Assembly: GCF_000166275.1 (NCBI RefSeq)
Contig: NZ_CM001023.1
Location: 4,157,001-4,221,000, forward strand
Reading direction: 5' to 3'
From: Algoriphagus machipongonensis
GTDB taxonomy: Bacteria; Bacteroidota; Bacteroidia; Cytophagales; Cyclobacteriaceae
DNA length: 64,000 nucleotides
Positions 1 to 8,420 of this stretch are shown here, in pieces. A program made the position numbers and the translations under genes. How positions within the stretch are numbered: the first letter of the stretch is position 1; every line of letters starts with the position of its first letter. The notes beneath the pieces are model-generated. The model saw nothing but the letters and a program-made list of their open reading frames with translations, had not been told where the DNA came from and made no database searches.

Positions 1-312
1 AACCACCAAGGCGAATACCAGGATGCAGCAATTGATCAGAATCATTAATTTATCCTGGGCTTTCTCGTTGATTTTGGTCAAAAGTATATCAATCGCCAAA
101 TGATCATTTTTCCCTGCCACATAAGCTGCTCCTAGCATCCCCACCCATATCAACATATATCGTGACAGTTCATCGGTAAATGAACTAGGATCTTGGAATA
201 CATAGCGAGAAACTACCTGCCAGGTAACATTCAGTACCATTAGTGCCATCAGGAATATCAGGAGATGTGAAATCCATTTATCCAGATACAGCTTGGATTG
301 GGATGAAAACAT
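1..312 (-). CDS. dctQ: TRAP transporter small permease DctQ (partial)
   Basis: Small membrane subunit of a tripartite TRAP carrier, which moves organic acids across the inner membrane together with the DctP binding protein and the large DctM permease. The first 104 codons are present; the 3' end lies beyond the left edge. The reading frame begins at an ATG (310-312) and shows two hydrophobic segments separated by the polar stretch FTDELSRY, then a loop with AGKNDHLAIDIL, which is typical of DctQ. It follows dctP by 24 bases on the same strand, so the two are probably co-transcribed; dctM is expected outside the window. Substrate is inferred from context to be a uronate. Confidence 0.85.
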   Translation of the reverse strand, partial: MFSSQSKLYLDKWISHLLIFLMALMVLNVTWQVVSRYVFQDPSSFTDELSRYMLIWVGMLGAAYVAGKNDHLAIDILLTKINEKAQDKLMILINCCILVFALVV

Positions 313-336
313 AGGATTGATACGTTGGGTTATTCG

Positions 337-1323
337 TTATTTAACTGCTCTAATTTCTTCTACAATTTTATAGATCTCTGGTTGCTGCGTCTTCAGATCC
401 GTATACATGGACTCTACAGCCTCACGAAACGGCTCCTTGTCTGGGTAAGAAATGGTTACTCCCGCTTTCTCTAGCTCTCGAAGAGATTCCGCAGTAGATT
501 CAGCCCAAATCTTATATTCGTAAGTAGCAGATTCATCTGCTGCTTCCTGTAGCCATTGCTGCTCTTGTTCAGAGAGGCTTTCCCAAACTTTGGTACTTAC
601 TATCATGACATCAGGAAGAGCTGTATGCTCATCAATGCTATAAAATTTACATACTTCGTAATGCTTGGAGGTATAAAGACTTGGGGCATTGTTTTCAGCA
701 CCGTCGACAATTCCCTGTTGTAAAGCCGTATAAAGCTCACCATAAGAAACCGGTGTTGGAGATCCCCCTAAGCTTTTCACCATATTAGAAGCCGTATTAC
801 TTTCCATCACACGAATTTTGAGTCCTTCTAAGTCTGCTGGGGTTTCCACAGGCTTATCTTTGGTATAAAAGCTCCTTTTGCCAGAATCATAATAGCACAA
901 TCCTCTAAGTAAATATTTTTGAGGATCCATGAGAAGTTTTTTACCAATCTCGCCCTGGAGCACTTTTTTCTGGTGCTCATCATCTCTGAATAAATAAGGC
1001 ATTCCAAAAACCTGCATGGTAGGTGCGAAGCCCTCCAAAGCTGCGGAAGAAACTTTCGTCATTCCCAGACTACCGATCTGTAAAAGCTCCACTAACTCTC
1101 GCTCACTTCCTAATTGCTGATTTGGGTAGACTTTCACAATCATATCTCCATTGGACTTTTCCTCCACCTTTTTAGCAAGGAAAAGCATCGCCTCATGTAC
1201 AGGGTGAGTTACTCCTAAACCATGCCCCAACTTGATGATTTTCACATTAAGTGGGGAGTTACAGGAAATGGGGAAAACACCTAAAAAGACGAATAAAATA
1301 AGGTAAAGAAGAGTTCTTTTCAT
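337..1323 (-). CDS. dctP: TRAP transporter substrate-binding lipoprotein DctP
   Basis: Extracytoplasmic solute-binding protein of a TRAP transporter, 328 aa, the usual family length. The N-terminus has a hydrophobic signal ending in a lipobox (PISC, Cys21), so it is probably lipid-anchored, as many Bacteroidota binding proteins are. The middle contains the conserved DctP segment LEGLKIRVMES, whose Arg normally contacts the substrate carboxylate, followed by YTALQQGIVDGAENN. It lies downstream of pectin-degrading genes and next to dctQ, which suggests that it binds galacturonate, glucuronate or a related sugar acid. The family is clear; the substrate is inference. Confidence 0.9.
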   Translation of the reverse strand: MKRTLLYLILFVFLGVFPISCNSPLNVKIIKLGHGLGVTHPVHEAMLFLAKKVEEKSNGDMIVKVYPNQQLGSERELVELLQIGSLGMTKVSSAALEGFAPTMQVFGMPYLFRDDEHQKKVLQGEIGKKLLMDPQKYLLRGLCYYDSGKRSFYTKDKPVETPADLEGLKIRVMESNTASNMVKSLGGSPTPVSYGELYTALQQGIVDGAENNAPSLYTSKHYEVCKFYSIDEHTALPDVMIVSTKVWESLSEQEQQWLQEAADESATYEYKIWAESTAESLRELEKAGVTISYPDKEPFREAVESMYTDLKTQQPEIYKIVEEIRAVK

Positions 1324-1449
1324 GGGTTTATCTTAACTGGTCGTTAAATAACAATAATAGTCTTTTCCTGACTTAGATACTGGAAGAATTACGGAATCGA
1401 TTTAAAAATTGAGTTCAACGGAATATTTATAGCAAATTCTTCATTTCAC

Positions 1450-2499
1450 TTAAACTTGAAAAAAATCATCCTTGAAAGGGAATTCAATTTTCTGATTTTG
1501 CTTGGAGGATAGGTAAATTGCCCTGATTAATTCCACAGATTTTCGAGCTGTTTTCCCATCAACTACAGGAGTTTGTTTTTTGTCGATAGCCTCTAAAAAC
1601 AACTGCCATTGCTCCAAATGCAGCTGATAGCCAATGGCATTGGGGTCTGATGATCCTGAACCTGAACTAGCTTCTTTTTGAATCTCTACATTTTCCACTC
1701 CTCGAAGATTCCACTCCACAAGTTTCCCAGCTTCCAAAATCGCACTTCCTTTTGTTCCAAATAATTCAATCCTTTCTGGATATCCGGGGTAAAGCGCTGT
1801 AGCTGCGGTAATATTTCCTATGGATCCATTTTTAAAATTCACGACTGCCGCTCCAAGATCTTCCCCTTCGATATCATATAAAGTAGATTGTACCTGCCCA
1901 TAGACCGCAGATACATCTCCCATTAAGTCCAAAAGTAAATCTATGGTATGAATACCTTGATTTATCAAAGCTCCACCACCATCGCCTTTCAGCGTACCTT
2001 TCCACTTGCTAGTCCCATAATAAGCCTCATCACGAAACCAATTCACATAAGCATTCCCCATCAATAACCTTCCAAAGGTTCCCTTATCCACTTCTCTTTT
2101 TAGCTTTTTATAATCTTCTGAAAATCGATTTTGGAAGATCACGGCAAGTTGTACTGCATTTTCCTCACAGCTTTGGATCAGTTGATCAGTTCGGTTCAAA
2201 TTTATTTCGATAGGCTTTTCCACCATGATATGCTTTCCAGCTTTAGCCCCGGCTATCCCAGGTTCTAAATGCATTCCACTGGGAGTACAAATGCACAGAA
2301 CATCCAATTCCGGAATAGATAGAAATTCATTCAAATTCGAAAATACTGGTTCATTAAATGATTTTTTCGCCGAAGCGGCGCTCTGGGGATTTGGGTTAAA
2401 CAGCCCAACTAAAGATGCGTTTTTTAGCTCTCTGATTGCCTGGGCTTGTTTGACTGCAATCGATCCGGTTCCAATGATTCCTATTCCGTACTTTTTCAT
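1450..2499 (-). CDS. Gfo/Idh/MocA family NAD(P)-dependent oxidoreductase
   Basis: Sugar or cyclitol dehydrogenase-like enzyme of 349 aa. The N-terminal Rossmann fold shows GIIGTGSIA (residues 6-14), and the family EKP motif occurs in MVEKPIEI near residue 94; the C-terminal half is the usual alpha/beta substrate domain with GGGALINQGIH. The start overlaps the stop of the upstream Ldh-type gene by four bases, so the pair is translationally coupled. Placement inside the pectin locus suggests oxidation or reduction of a uronate-derived sugar, but the substrate cannot be read from the sequence. Confidence 0.85.
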   Translation of the reverse strand: MKKYGIGIIGTGSIAVKQAQAIRELKNASLVGLFNPNPQSAASAKKSFNEPVFSNLNEFLSIPELDVLCICTPSGMHLEPGIAGAKAGKHIMVEKPIEINLNRTDQLIQSCEENAVQLAVIFQNRFSEDYKKLKREVDKGTFGRLLMGNAYVNWFRDEAYYGTSKWKGTLKGDGGGALINQGIHTIDLLLDLMGDVSAVYGQVQSTLYDIEGEDLGAAVVNFKNGSIGNITAATALYPGYPERIELFGTKGSAILEAGKLVEWNLRGVENVEIQKEASSGSGSSDPNAIGYQLHLEQWQLFLEAIDKKQTPVVDGKTARKSVELIRAIYLSSKQNQKIEFPFKDDFFQV

Positions 2500-3518
2500 T
2501 TTTCCAATTCATTTAAAATCTGATTCCAAATACGCTTATTTACTGGAACACCTTTTTCCAGATTCTCTTTTCGGTTTCTCAATACACTTTCCCCAGGATA
2601 AAAAACTTTTTGCCCTTCAAAAACTGATGAGGTCTTTAAATCCTCAATAATCTTATCACAGGTTTCGTCAAACCAAGCCTCCAATTCCAACTTCTTTGGA
2701 TCAAAGCATAGAAAAACTTGGGATAGCCCGATTTCTGTCCCCGTTTTATTTACCTGATGCGTGCTATCACCCCCAGAAAGTAGCGCTGCTAGCATATCTA
2801 TTACCAATGACAAACCAGCTCCTTTCCACATTCCTGCTGGTAAGGCCATCTCATTTTTTATAATGGGCTTGGGGTCAGTTGTCAATTCGCCATCCTCATC
2901 AAAACCTGCCGGATAAGGTGCATTCATTTCTGATCTTGCATAATTTGCCAACTTTCCATAGGCAAACTGAGACATCGCCATATCCAAAATCACGGGGCCA
3001 TTTTTCCTAGGGATGGCAATTATCAAGGGATTGTTTCCCAACTTCGGTTCACTTCCTCCCCAAGCAGGCATGTTGGCTTTGGTATTAGTGAAGCAAAGAC
3101 CAATTTTCCCTGATTCAACAGCCTGCCAGCCATAGGTCCCACCACGCATCCAATGGTTTGTGTTTTTTAAAGCCACACAACCTATCCCGAATTCAGATGA
3201 GATTTCAATAGCTCTGGACATCGCAAACGAGGCATTGAGATTACCCGGCCCCAATTGCCCATCATAGCGTTCAAAAACCCCCAGACTACTTTCAATTTTT
3301 GGGGATGCTGAAGGGTTTACTAAACCTTTTTTGATAAAATCAATAAACAAAGGAAATCGGTTAACGCCATGAGAACGCACCCCGTCCAGGTCAGTTTTTG
3401 CAAATAGAGCTGCACATTTGTTTGCTGCTTCGGATTCAAAACCAAATTTCAGCAATTGCTTCTCCAGCTGGCTAGCAATTTCTTGATAAGGTATTCTAAG
3501 GTCTTCCATTAAATTCAT
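2496..3518 (-). CDS. Ldh-family (malate/L-lactate dehydrogenase type 2) oxidoreductase
   Basis: NAD(P)-dependent 2-hydroxyacid dehydrogenase of the family that includes 2,3-diketo-L-gulonate reductase and ureidoglycolate dehydrogenase; 340 aa, normal length. Seen in the sequence: DLDGVRSHGVNRFP near residues 43-56, GCVALKNTNHWMRGG with the conserved His of this fold, and ILDMAMSQFAYGKL. It sits between a VOC protein (4-base gap) and a Gfo/Idh/MocA enzyme (4-base overlap), so the three form one operon. A second possible start is Met4. The role is probably reduction of a keto acid formed during uronate breakdown; this is inference. Confidence 0.85.
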   Translation of the reverse strand: MNLMEDLRIPYQEIASQLEKQLLKFGFESEAANKCAALFAKTDLDGVRSHGVNRFPLFIDFIKKGLVNPSASPKIESSLGVFERYDGQLGPGNLNASFAMSRAIEISSEFGIGCVALKNTNHWMRGGTYGWQAVESGKIGLCFTNTKANMPAWGGSEPKLGNNPLIIAIPRKNGPVILDMAMSQFAYGKLANYARSEMNAPYPAGFDEDGELTTDPKPIIKNEMALPAGMWKGAGLSLVIDMLAALLSGGDSTHQVNKTGTEIGLSQVFLCFDPKKLELEAWFDETCDKIIEDLKTSSVFEGQKVFYPGESVLRNRKENLEKGVPVNKRIWNQILNELEK

Positions 3519-3522
3519 TCGA

Positions 3523-3906
3523 TTAAATCATTGGAACGGCTCTTTTGCAAAGCTGAAGACATATCCCCCATGGATCTCTTAGCATGACAAGATGAGAACC
3601 GTCAGGTAAAATATCATCGGAAAATTCTGTAGCACCAGCTTCTATTAATCGAGCTTTGTCTGCTGTGGGGTCGCTGGAAACTAAAGCAAGGTGAACTGCA
3701 AGTGGATGCAATTGATCAAAACTCAAAGTTTCTCCTTTGGGGTTATTATAAATTTCAAGCATCACCGTCCCACTGTCATCTGCAAGGAAAGTCATATTGG
3801 GCGATTCAGCCATTTTCTTTTTTACTGAAAGGCCAAGGTACTTTTCATACCAGTCAGAAACTGCTTTAGCATCCGGGACATTTATTGCGAAGTGTTCAAA
3901 TTTCAT
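3523..3906 (-). CDS. VOC (glyoxalase/bleomycin resistance) family protein
   Basis: Single-domain vicinal-oxygen-chelate protein of 127 aa. It opens with FEHFAINVPDAKAVSDWYEKYLGL, the first beta-alpha-beta module (His5 is the likely first metal ligand), and ends with HLVMLRDPWGICLQL, the second. Family members bind a divalent metal and act as isomerases, lyases or epimerases on small oxo compounds. It is the first gene of a three-gene unit with the Ldh-type and Gfo/Idh/MocA enzymes, so a role in sugar-acid isomerisation is plausible but unproven. Confidence 0.8.
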   Translation of the reverse strand: MKFEHFAINVPDAKAVSDWYEKYLGLSVKKKMAESPNMTFLADDSGTVMLEIYNNPKGETLSFDQLHPLAVHLALVSSDPTADKARLIEAGATEFSDDILPDGSHLVMLRDPWGICLQLCKRAVPMI

Positions 3907-4011
3907 TTTAAGTTTTTTATTTACTTCTACTAACCTTCAAGGTAATGATCAGGTCTGAAAAATATATTATATATGTGATGAACAGGAAGCCTTCTTCTTT
4001 CCCAATTTTCA

Positions 4012-4770
4012 TCATTCTTTTAGAAACTTTTCTAATTCTGGAAGTTCTCTTTTCAATTCCTCAACGGCAAGATCACATACTTTAAAAGCTCCTGTGGGAG
4101 AAAGGTGAGTATTGTCTTCCTTTCCTTCTGGAAAAACTGAATAGTCTCCCGGTCTATAGTGAAGAAATAATTCCTTGGATTTTTCAAATCCAAATTGCTC
4201 GATAAGCGCAACAGTCTTTTTATGAAGTTCGAATAAAGGGACCTGCATTTGAGCGGCAACTTCTCTAACTACCTCAGAGTAGCGACCATGTGAATCAATC
4301 AAAACTTGGTTCTCATCAAAGCTTCTTCTGGAAATCGGGGTAGCAAGGACTGGGTTTCCTTTCTTTTCCCTCACTTCTACAATAAACCTTGTCAAATTTT
4401 CCCTAAAACTTGAATCTGCATAGGCATCCTTATCCTCCTTATTGATTTTCTGATCATTATGGGCAAATTCAATTAGCACATAATCACCTGGCTTGAGGCT
4501 TTTCATCACTACATCCCATCTGCCTTCATCTCTAAAACTCTTCGCGCTTCTGCCATTCTTAGCATGATTTTCAAATCGGATTCCTTCCTTGAAATAGAGT
4601 GGAAAAACTTGTCCCCATCCTTTTTCTGGGTTGCTACCTGCATACGGTTTATCAGCCATCGTGGAATCCCCAACAAGAAAAAAAGTGATTTCATCTTTCT
4701 CTCCAATTTTTGGAATCAGAGTAAGAATAGCCAAACAAACTGTTGTTAATAACAAGAAAATAGTTTTCAT
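4012..4770 (-). CDS. rhamnogalacturonan acetylesterase, SGNH hydrolase
   Basis: Secreted esterase that removes acetyl groups from rhamnogalacturonan I, 252 aa. A signal peptide occupies about residues 1-20. SGNH blocks are visible: GDST with nucleophile Ser36, NGRS near residue 72, HNDQ with Asn105, and EDNTHLSPTGA with catalytic Asp219 and His222. It begins two bases after the GH28 gene ends, so the two are one transcription unit acting on the same pectin backbone. Reaction and substrate follow from the family and neighbour and are well supported. Confidence 0.88.
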   Translation of the reverse strand: MKTIFLLLTTVCLAILTLIPKIGEKDEITFFLVGDSTMADKPYAGSNPEKGWGQVFPLYFKEGIRFENHAKNGRSAKSFRDEGRWDVVMKSLKPGDYVLIEFAHNDQKINKEDKDAYADSSFRENLTRFIVEVREKKGNPVLATPISRRSFDENQVLIDSHGRYSEVVREVAAQMQVPLFELHKKTVALIEQFGFEKSKELFLHYRPGDYSVFPEGKEDNTHLSPTGAFKVCDLAVEELKRELPELEKFLKE

Positions 4771-4772
4771 TC

Positions 4773-6446
4773 TTAATTTACTTTTACTGACTCCTCAGAA
4801 ACACCCTTTCCTTTGGAAATTTTTTCTAGGTTTTTAAAATCAGCCTTATCTAACTGAATATTTTCCGAATTGCCCAAAATCCTCACCGCTGCTTTTCCAT
4901 TTTCCTCATAATTGATCCCGCTCACTTTAATGTTTTGGCTATTGTATAGGGTTAACGGGATTTCCTGAGTACCCGAAATATTAACATTCATCAATTCAAG
5001 TCCCGCTGCATCAATCGCAGTAATCCCTTTTTCAGCATTTAGGACGGCATTTTCCAATTTCACATTCTGCAATTTCATCTCGGGCAAGCCCATAAAAAAT
5101 GCAGCCACACCCGAACCTGTGACTTGAATATCTTTCATGAAAATATTCCTGAAAGAAGGAGTTTCCTCGGTCACTGGAGCCAGTTCTTCTTTTCTAGCCT
5201 CATCTTCTGCATTTTGATCTTCTTCTAGGACCGGTGCATTTCCGCTATAAAACATATTAAATCGAATGGCTTCTGCGGGTATATTAATCATATTGATTTT
5301 TGAAATCCATATATTTTCTACCACGCCTCCCCTTCCTCTGGTACTTTTAAAACGTAAGCCAACATCAGTTCCCATAAATGTACAGTTGGAAACATGAACG
5401 TTTTTAATCCCACCTGACATTTCACTGCCTACAGTGAATCCCCCATGTCCATGATACACAATGTTGTTTTTGACAATGACATTTTCTGTGGGCATCCCCC
5501 TTTCCCGGCCATCGCTATCTTTTCCAGATTTAAAACAAATGGCATCATCTCCTACATCAAAGGTATTGTTATAGATCAAGACATTCTTACATGATTCAAG
5601 ATCTAAGCCATCTCCATTTTGAGAAAACCAGGGATTTCTTACCGTAAGATTCCGGATAATCACATCCTCACTCATCAAAGGATGAATATTCCATGCAGGT
5701 GAATTCTGGAATGTTGGCCCATCTAAAAGTACTCGTTTACTTTCCCTGATACTGACCATTACTGGACGTAGAAAATCCTTCATTTTTTCAAGTTCCTTTC
5801 TATCCGTAACATCAGGGACATTGAAGCTGCTACTGGCATTATGTCCATCTAAAAATGATTGAGAGGGAAACCAGTTTGTTCCAACCACAATACCACCAGA
5901 ACTAACTAATTCATTCCACTGAGAATCCGTCATTTTACTCCTTTTCACAGCACGCCAAGCTTCACCACTACCATCTATAGTACCATTTCCAGTGATGGCG
6001 ATATTTTCAACACGGTAAGCATTGATTGGAGAAAGGCATCTAAATGTATTTAGGCCTTCAAAACTGGTTTCCACCAGGGGATATTCATCCTTGTTTTTGC
6101 TGAATGTGATTAGAGATCCATCCTCCAAATGCAAGTTTACATTATCCAATAAGGTAATTGGACCTGTTAACCAAATCCCTCTTGGTACGAGCACTTTGCC
6201 TCCTCCTTGATTTGAGACTTCTTCAATTGCAGCTTTGAATGCTTGGGAATTATTTGTCAAGCCATCTCCAACTGCCCCATATTCCATAATGCTTTTCTCA
6301 AAATCCGGAAAGCTGGTCTCTTTCACTTTGGGCATATCAAATTCTACCCCATCATAAATTGTCTCAAGCGATTCTTGAGCAAAACCTTTATGGGTCTGAA
6401 TTCCCATAAAAAGCACAGCAATCCAAACTACTAAGTTGGTCTTCAT
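4773..6446 (-). CDS. GH28 polygalacturonase-family glycoside hydrolase
   Basis: Secreted right-handed parallel beta-helix enzyme, 557 aa, that hydrolyses galacturonate linkages in pectin. A signal peptide ends near residue 23 (GFAQ). GH28 catalytic blocks are present: NGDGLDL (277-283), GDDAICFKSG (299-308) carrying the paired Asp, HGHGGFTVGSE (332-342) with the His, and RFKS (365-368). The N-terminal part has the FGA-type motif YGAVGDG (56-62). The sequence is on the long side for GH28, with an extra acidic stretch around residues 400-425. It is first in the minus-strand pectin operon, and its upstream region carries a perfect operator-like palindrome. Confidence 0.9.
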   Translation of the reverse strand: MKTNLVVWIAVLFMGIQTHKGFAQESLETIYDGVEFDMPKVKETSFPDFEKSIMEYGAVGDGLTNNSQAFKAAIEEVSNQGGGKVLVPRGIWLTGPITLLDNVNLHLEDGSLITFSKNKDEYPLVETSFEGLNTFRCLSPINAYRVENIAITGNGTIDGSGEAWRAVKRSKMTDSQWNELVSSGGIVVGTNWFPSQSFLDGHNASSSFNVPDVTDRKELEKMKDFLRPVMVSIRESKRVLLDGPTFQNSPAWNIHPLMSEDVIIRNLTVRNPWFSQNGDGLDLESCKNVLIYNNTFDVGDDAICFKSGKDSDGRERGMPTENVIVKNNIVYHGHGGFTVGSEMSGGIKNVHVSNCTFMGTDVGLRFKSTRGRGGVVENIWISKINMINIPAEAIRFNMFYSGNAPVLEEDQNAEDEARKEELAPVTEETPSFRNIFMKDIQVTGSGVAAFFMGLPEMKLQNVKLENAVLNAEKGITAIDAAGLELMNVNISGTQEIPLTLYNSQNIKVSGINYEENGKAAVRILGNSENIQLDKADFKNLEKISKGKGVSEESVKVN

Positions 6447-6542
6447 ATTTTCGGGTCTATTATTAACGTATCAACTCTCCTTTTCTAACAGTAATTTCTC
6501 TTCCTAGGAAATGTAGAATTTCACATGTCAAAAAAGATTGGT

Positions 6543-6554
6543 GCAATCGATTGC
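6543..6554. promoter_or_regulatory. LacI-type operator candidate, site 1
   Basis: Perfect 12-bp palindrome GCAATCGATTGC with a central CG, the hallmark of LacI-family operators. It lies 97 bp upstream of the GH28 start in the divergent promoter region. A closely related site occurs at 6715-6726, and a LacI-family regulator is encoded at 8421-9485. Binding by that regulator is inferred. Confidence 0.65.
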
Positions 6555-6714
6555 TTTTATCAGCAAAACCATTCCAATATAAAATAAATAGGCATTCTGA
6601 ACTAGAAATAGAAAGTGAAATTATTTATATGTTTTAACAAGTATTAATACCAATTATTTCAATATTACAGAAATAATACTGACTTTATTTTCTTCTTAAA
6701 TAGAAGTATATTGC

Positions 6715-6726
6715 GCAAACGATTAC
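6715..6726. promoter_or_regulatory. LacI-type operator candidate, site 2
   Basis: GCAAACGATTAC matches site 1 at 10 of 12 positions and keeps the central CG. It ends 11 bases before the chosen kduI start, where a bound repressor would block kduI transcription or elongation. A weak TATATTGC box at 6707-6714 abuts it and could be the kduI -7 element. Centre-to-centre distance to site 1 is 172 bp, compatible with looping. Confidence 0.6.
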
Positions 6727-6737
6727 ATTTATTCACT

Positions 6738-7577
6738 ATGAATATCACTATTAAAACACGTTATTCTTCGCATCCAGAGGACTTCAAGTCATACGGCACG
6801 AAGGAAATACGAAACAATTTTTTGATAGAAGATCTTTTTGTAACTAATAACATATCAGGTGTTTACTCATTAGAAGACAGACTTATTGTAGGCGGCATTC
6901 ACCCTGTAGATAAACCTTTGCAATTAGAAGCAGTGGGCCAGTTAAAAGCCGAAACATTTTTAGAGAGAAGAGAGATTGGGATCATTAATGTGGGAGCAAA
7001 AACTACTATTGAAGTGGACGGAACAGTCTACAGCATAGACCATAAAGAAGCGCTTTACATAGGAAAAGGAATTTCAAACGTAATTTTTAATCCTTCCAAA
7101 GAAGGAAAAACTTTTTTGTATTTCAATTCTGCCCCAGCACATAAAAACTATCCTACAACCAAGGTTTCTAGAGAAGATGCGGAGGTCGTTACACTAGGCT
7201 CTTTGGAAAACTCTAATCACAGAACCATTTACAAGCTATTGGTCAATTCAGTGGTAAAAACTTGTCAACTGCAGATGGGAATGACTGAACTTAAGCCAGG
7301 CTCCGTATGGAATACCATGCCAGCACATACGCATGACCGAAGGATGGAAGCCTACTTTTACTTTGACTTGAAAGATGAAAACGTGGTTTCCCATTACATG
7401 GGGCAGCCGGATGAGACAAGACATATTTGGCTAAAAAATCATCAAGCTATCATTTCCCCACCTTGGTCTATTCACAGTGGTGCCGGAACATCCAATTACA
7501 CATTTATCTGGGGAATGGCAGGAGAGAATATGAACTATGGAGACATGGACACCGTCAACCCCTCTGATTTAAAATAA
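6738..7577 (+). CDS. kduI: 5-dehydro-4-deoxy-D-glucuronate isomerase KduI
   Basis: Converts 5-keto-4-deoxyuronate, the product of unsaturated oligogalacturonate cleavage, to 3-deoxy-D-glycero-2,5-hexodiulosonate; 279 aa from this start. The zinc-binding cupin motif AHTHDRRMEAYFYF is present, with further family blocks PPWSIHSGAGTSNY and FIWGMAGEN near the C-terminus. I chose the ATG at 6738 (MNITIKTRYSSHP) instead of an in-frame TTG at 6711, because the TTG lies in a putative operator and family members start near this point. It is followed one base later by kduD. Confidence 0.93.
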   Translation: MNITIKTRYSSHPEDFKSYGTKEIRNNFLIEDLFVTNNISGVYSLEDRLIVGGIHPVDKPLQLEAVGQLKAETFLERREIGIINVGAKTTIEVDGTVYSIDHKEALYIGKGISNVIFNPSKEGKTFLYFNSAPAHKNYPTTKVSREDAEVVTLGSLENSNHRTIYKLLVNSVVKTCQLQMGMTELKPGSVWNTMPAHTHDRRMEAYFYFDLKDENVVSHYMGQPDETRHIWLKNHQAIISPPWSIHSGAGTSNYTFIWGMAGENMNYGDMDTVNPSDLK

Positions 7578-7578
7578 A

Positions 7579-8367
7579 ATGACTCCAAGTTTTGACCTTT
7601 CTGGAAAAACCGCATTAGTCACAGGAGCTACACATGGTCTTGGCATGGCAATGGCAAAAGCATTAGCTTTTTATGGTGCTAGGCTAGTGGTCAATGGTCA
7701 TACCCCAGCAAAGATGGAATCCGCTATCAAAGCCTATGCTTCAGAAGGAATTAAAGCCCACCCCTATCTTTTTGATGTAAGTGATGAAAAGGCAGTTGAC
7801 TCGGCCATTTCAAAAATTGAAACCGAAATAGCGCCAATAGATATCTTGGTTAACAATGCAGGCATGATTCAAAGAACTCCTGCCCTGGAGATGGCACCCA
7901 AAGATTTCAGAAAAATTATAGATATAGATCTGGTATCACCTTTTATCGTTTCCCAGCGAATTGCCAATTCTATGATATCCAGAAATTCCGGTGGTAAAAT
8001 TATTAATATTTGCTCCATGATGAGTGAATTGGGTAGAGACACTGTAAGTGCATATGCTGCTGCAAAGGGCGGATTGAAAATGCTTACCAAAAATTTAGCT
8101 ACTGAATGGGCCAAATTTAACATTCAAGTCAATGGAATCGGACCCGGATATTTTGCTACTGATCAAACAGCTCCGATTCGAGTAGATGGACACCCATTCA
8201 ATGAGTTCATCATCAATAGAACTCCCGCTTCAAGGTGGGGAAAGCCAGAAGATTTAGGTGGTGCAGCCGTTTTTTTAGCGAGCCCGGCTAGCGACTTCGT
8301 CAACGGTCAAATAATCTATGTCGACGGAGGAATTTTGGCAACAATAGGAAAACCCAATGGAGAATAA
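7579..8367 (+). CDS. kduD: 2-dehydro-3-deoxy-D-gluconate 5-dehydrogenase KduD (SDR)
   Basis: Short-chain dehydrogenase of 262 aa that reduces the KduI product to 2-keto-3-deoxygluconate with NAD(P)H. The cofactor motif TGATHGLG (about 15-22), NNAG, the catalytic Ser in ICSMMSE and the YAAAK pair (Tyr/Lys) are all present. GEFs are absent and length is normal. It starts one base after kduI ends, so both are on one mRNA and form consecutive pathway steps. Identification rests on this pairing as well as on the SDR motifs. Confidence 0.9.
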   Translation: MTPSFDLSGKTALVTGATHGLGMAMAKALAFYGARLVVNGHTPAKMESAIKAYASEGIKAHPYLFDVSDEKAVDSAISKIETEIAPIDILVNNAGMIQRTPALEMAPKDFRKIIDIDLVSPFIVSQRIANSMISRNSGGKIINICSMMSELGRDTVSAYAAAKGGLKMLTKNLATEWAKFNIQVNGIGPGYFATDQTAPIRVDGHPFNEFIINRTPASRWGKPEDLGGAAVFLASPASDFVNGQIIYVDGGILATIGKPNGE

Positions 8368-8420
8368 AATAACCTTAAAAATCCAAGTAATGGAACAATA
8401 TACCCAAATAACCCCTTGTA

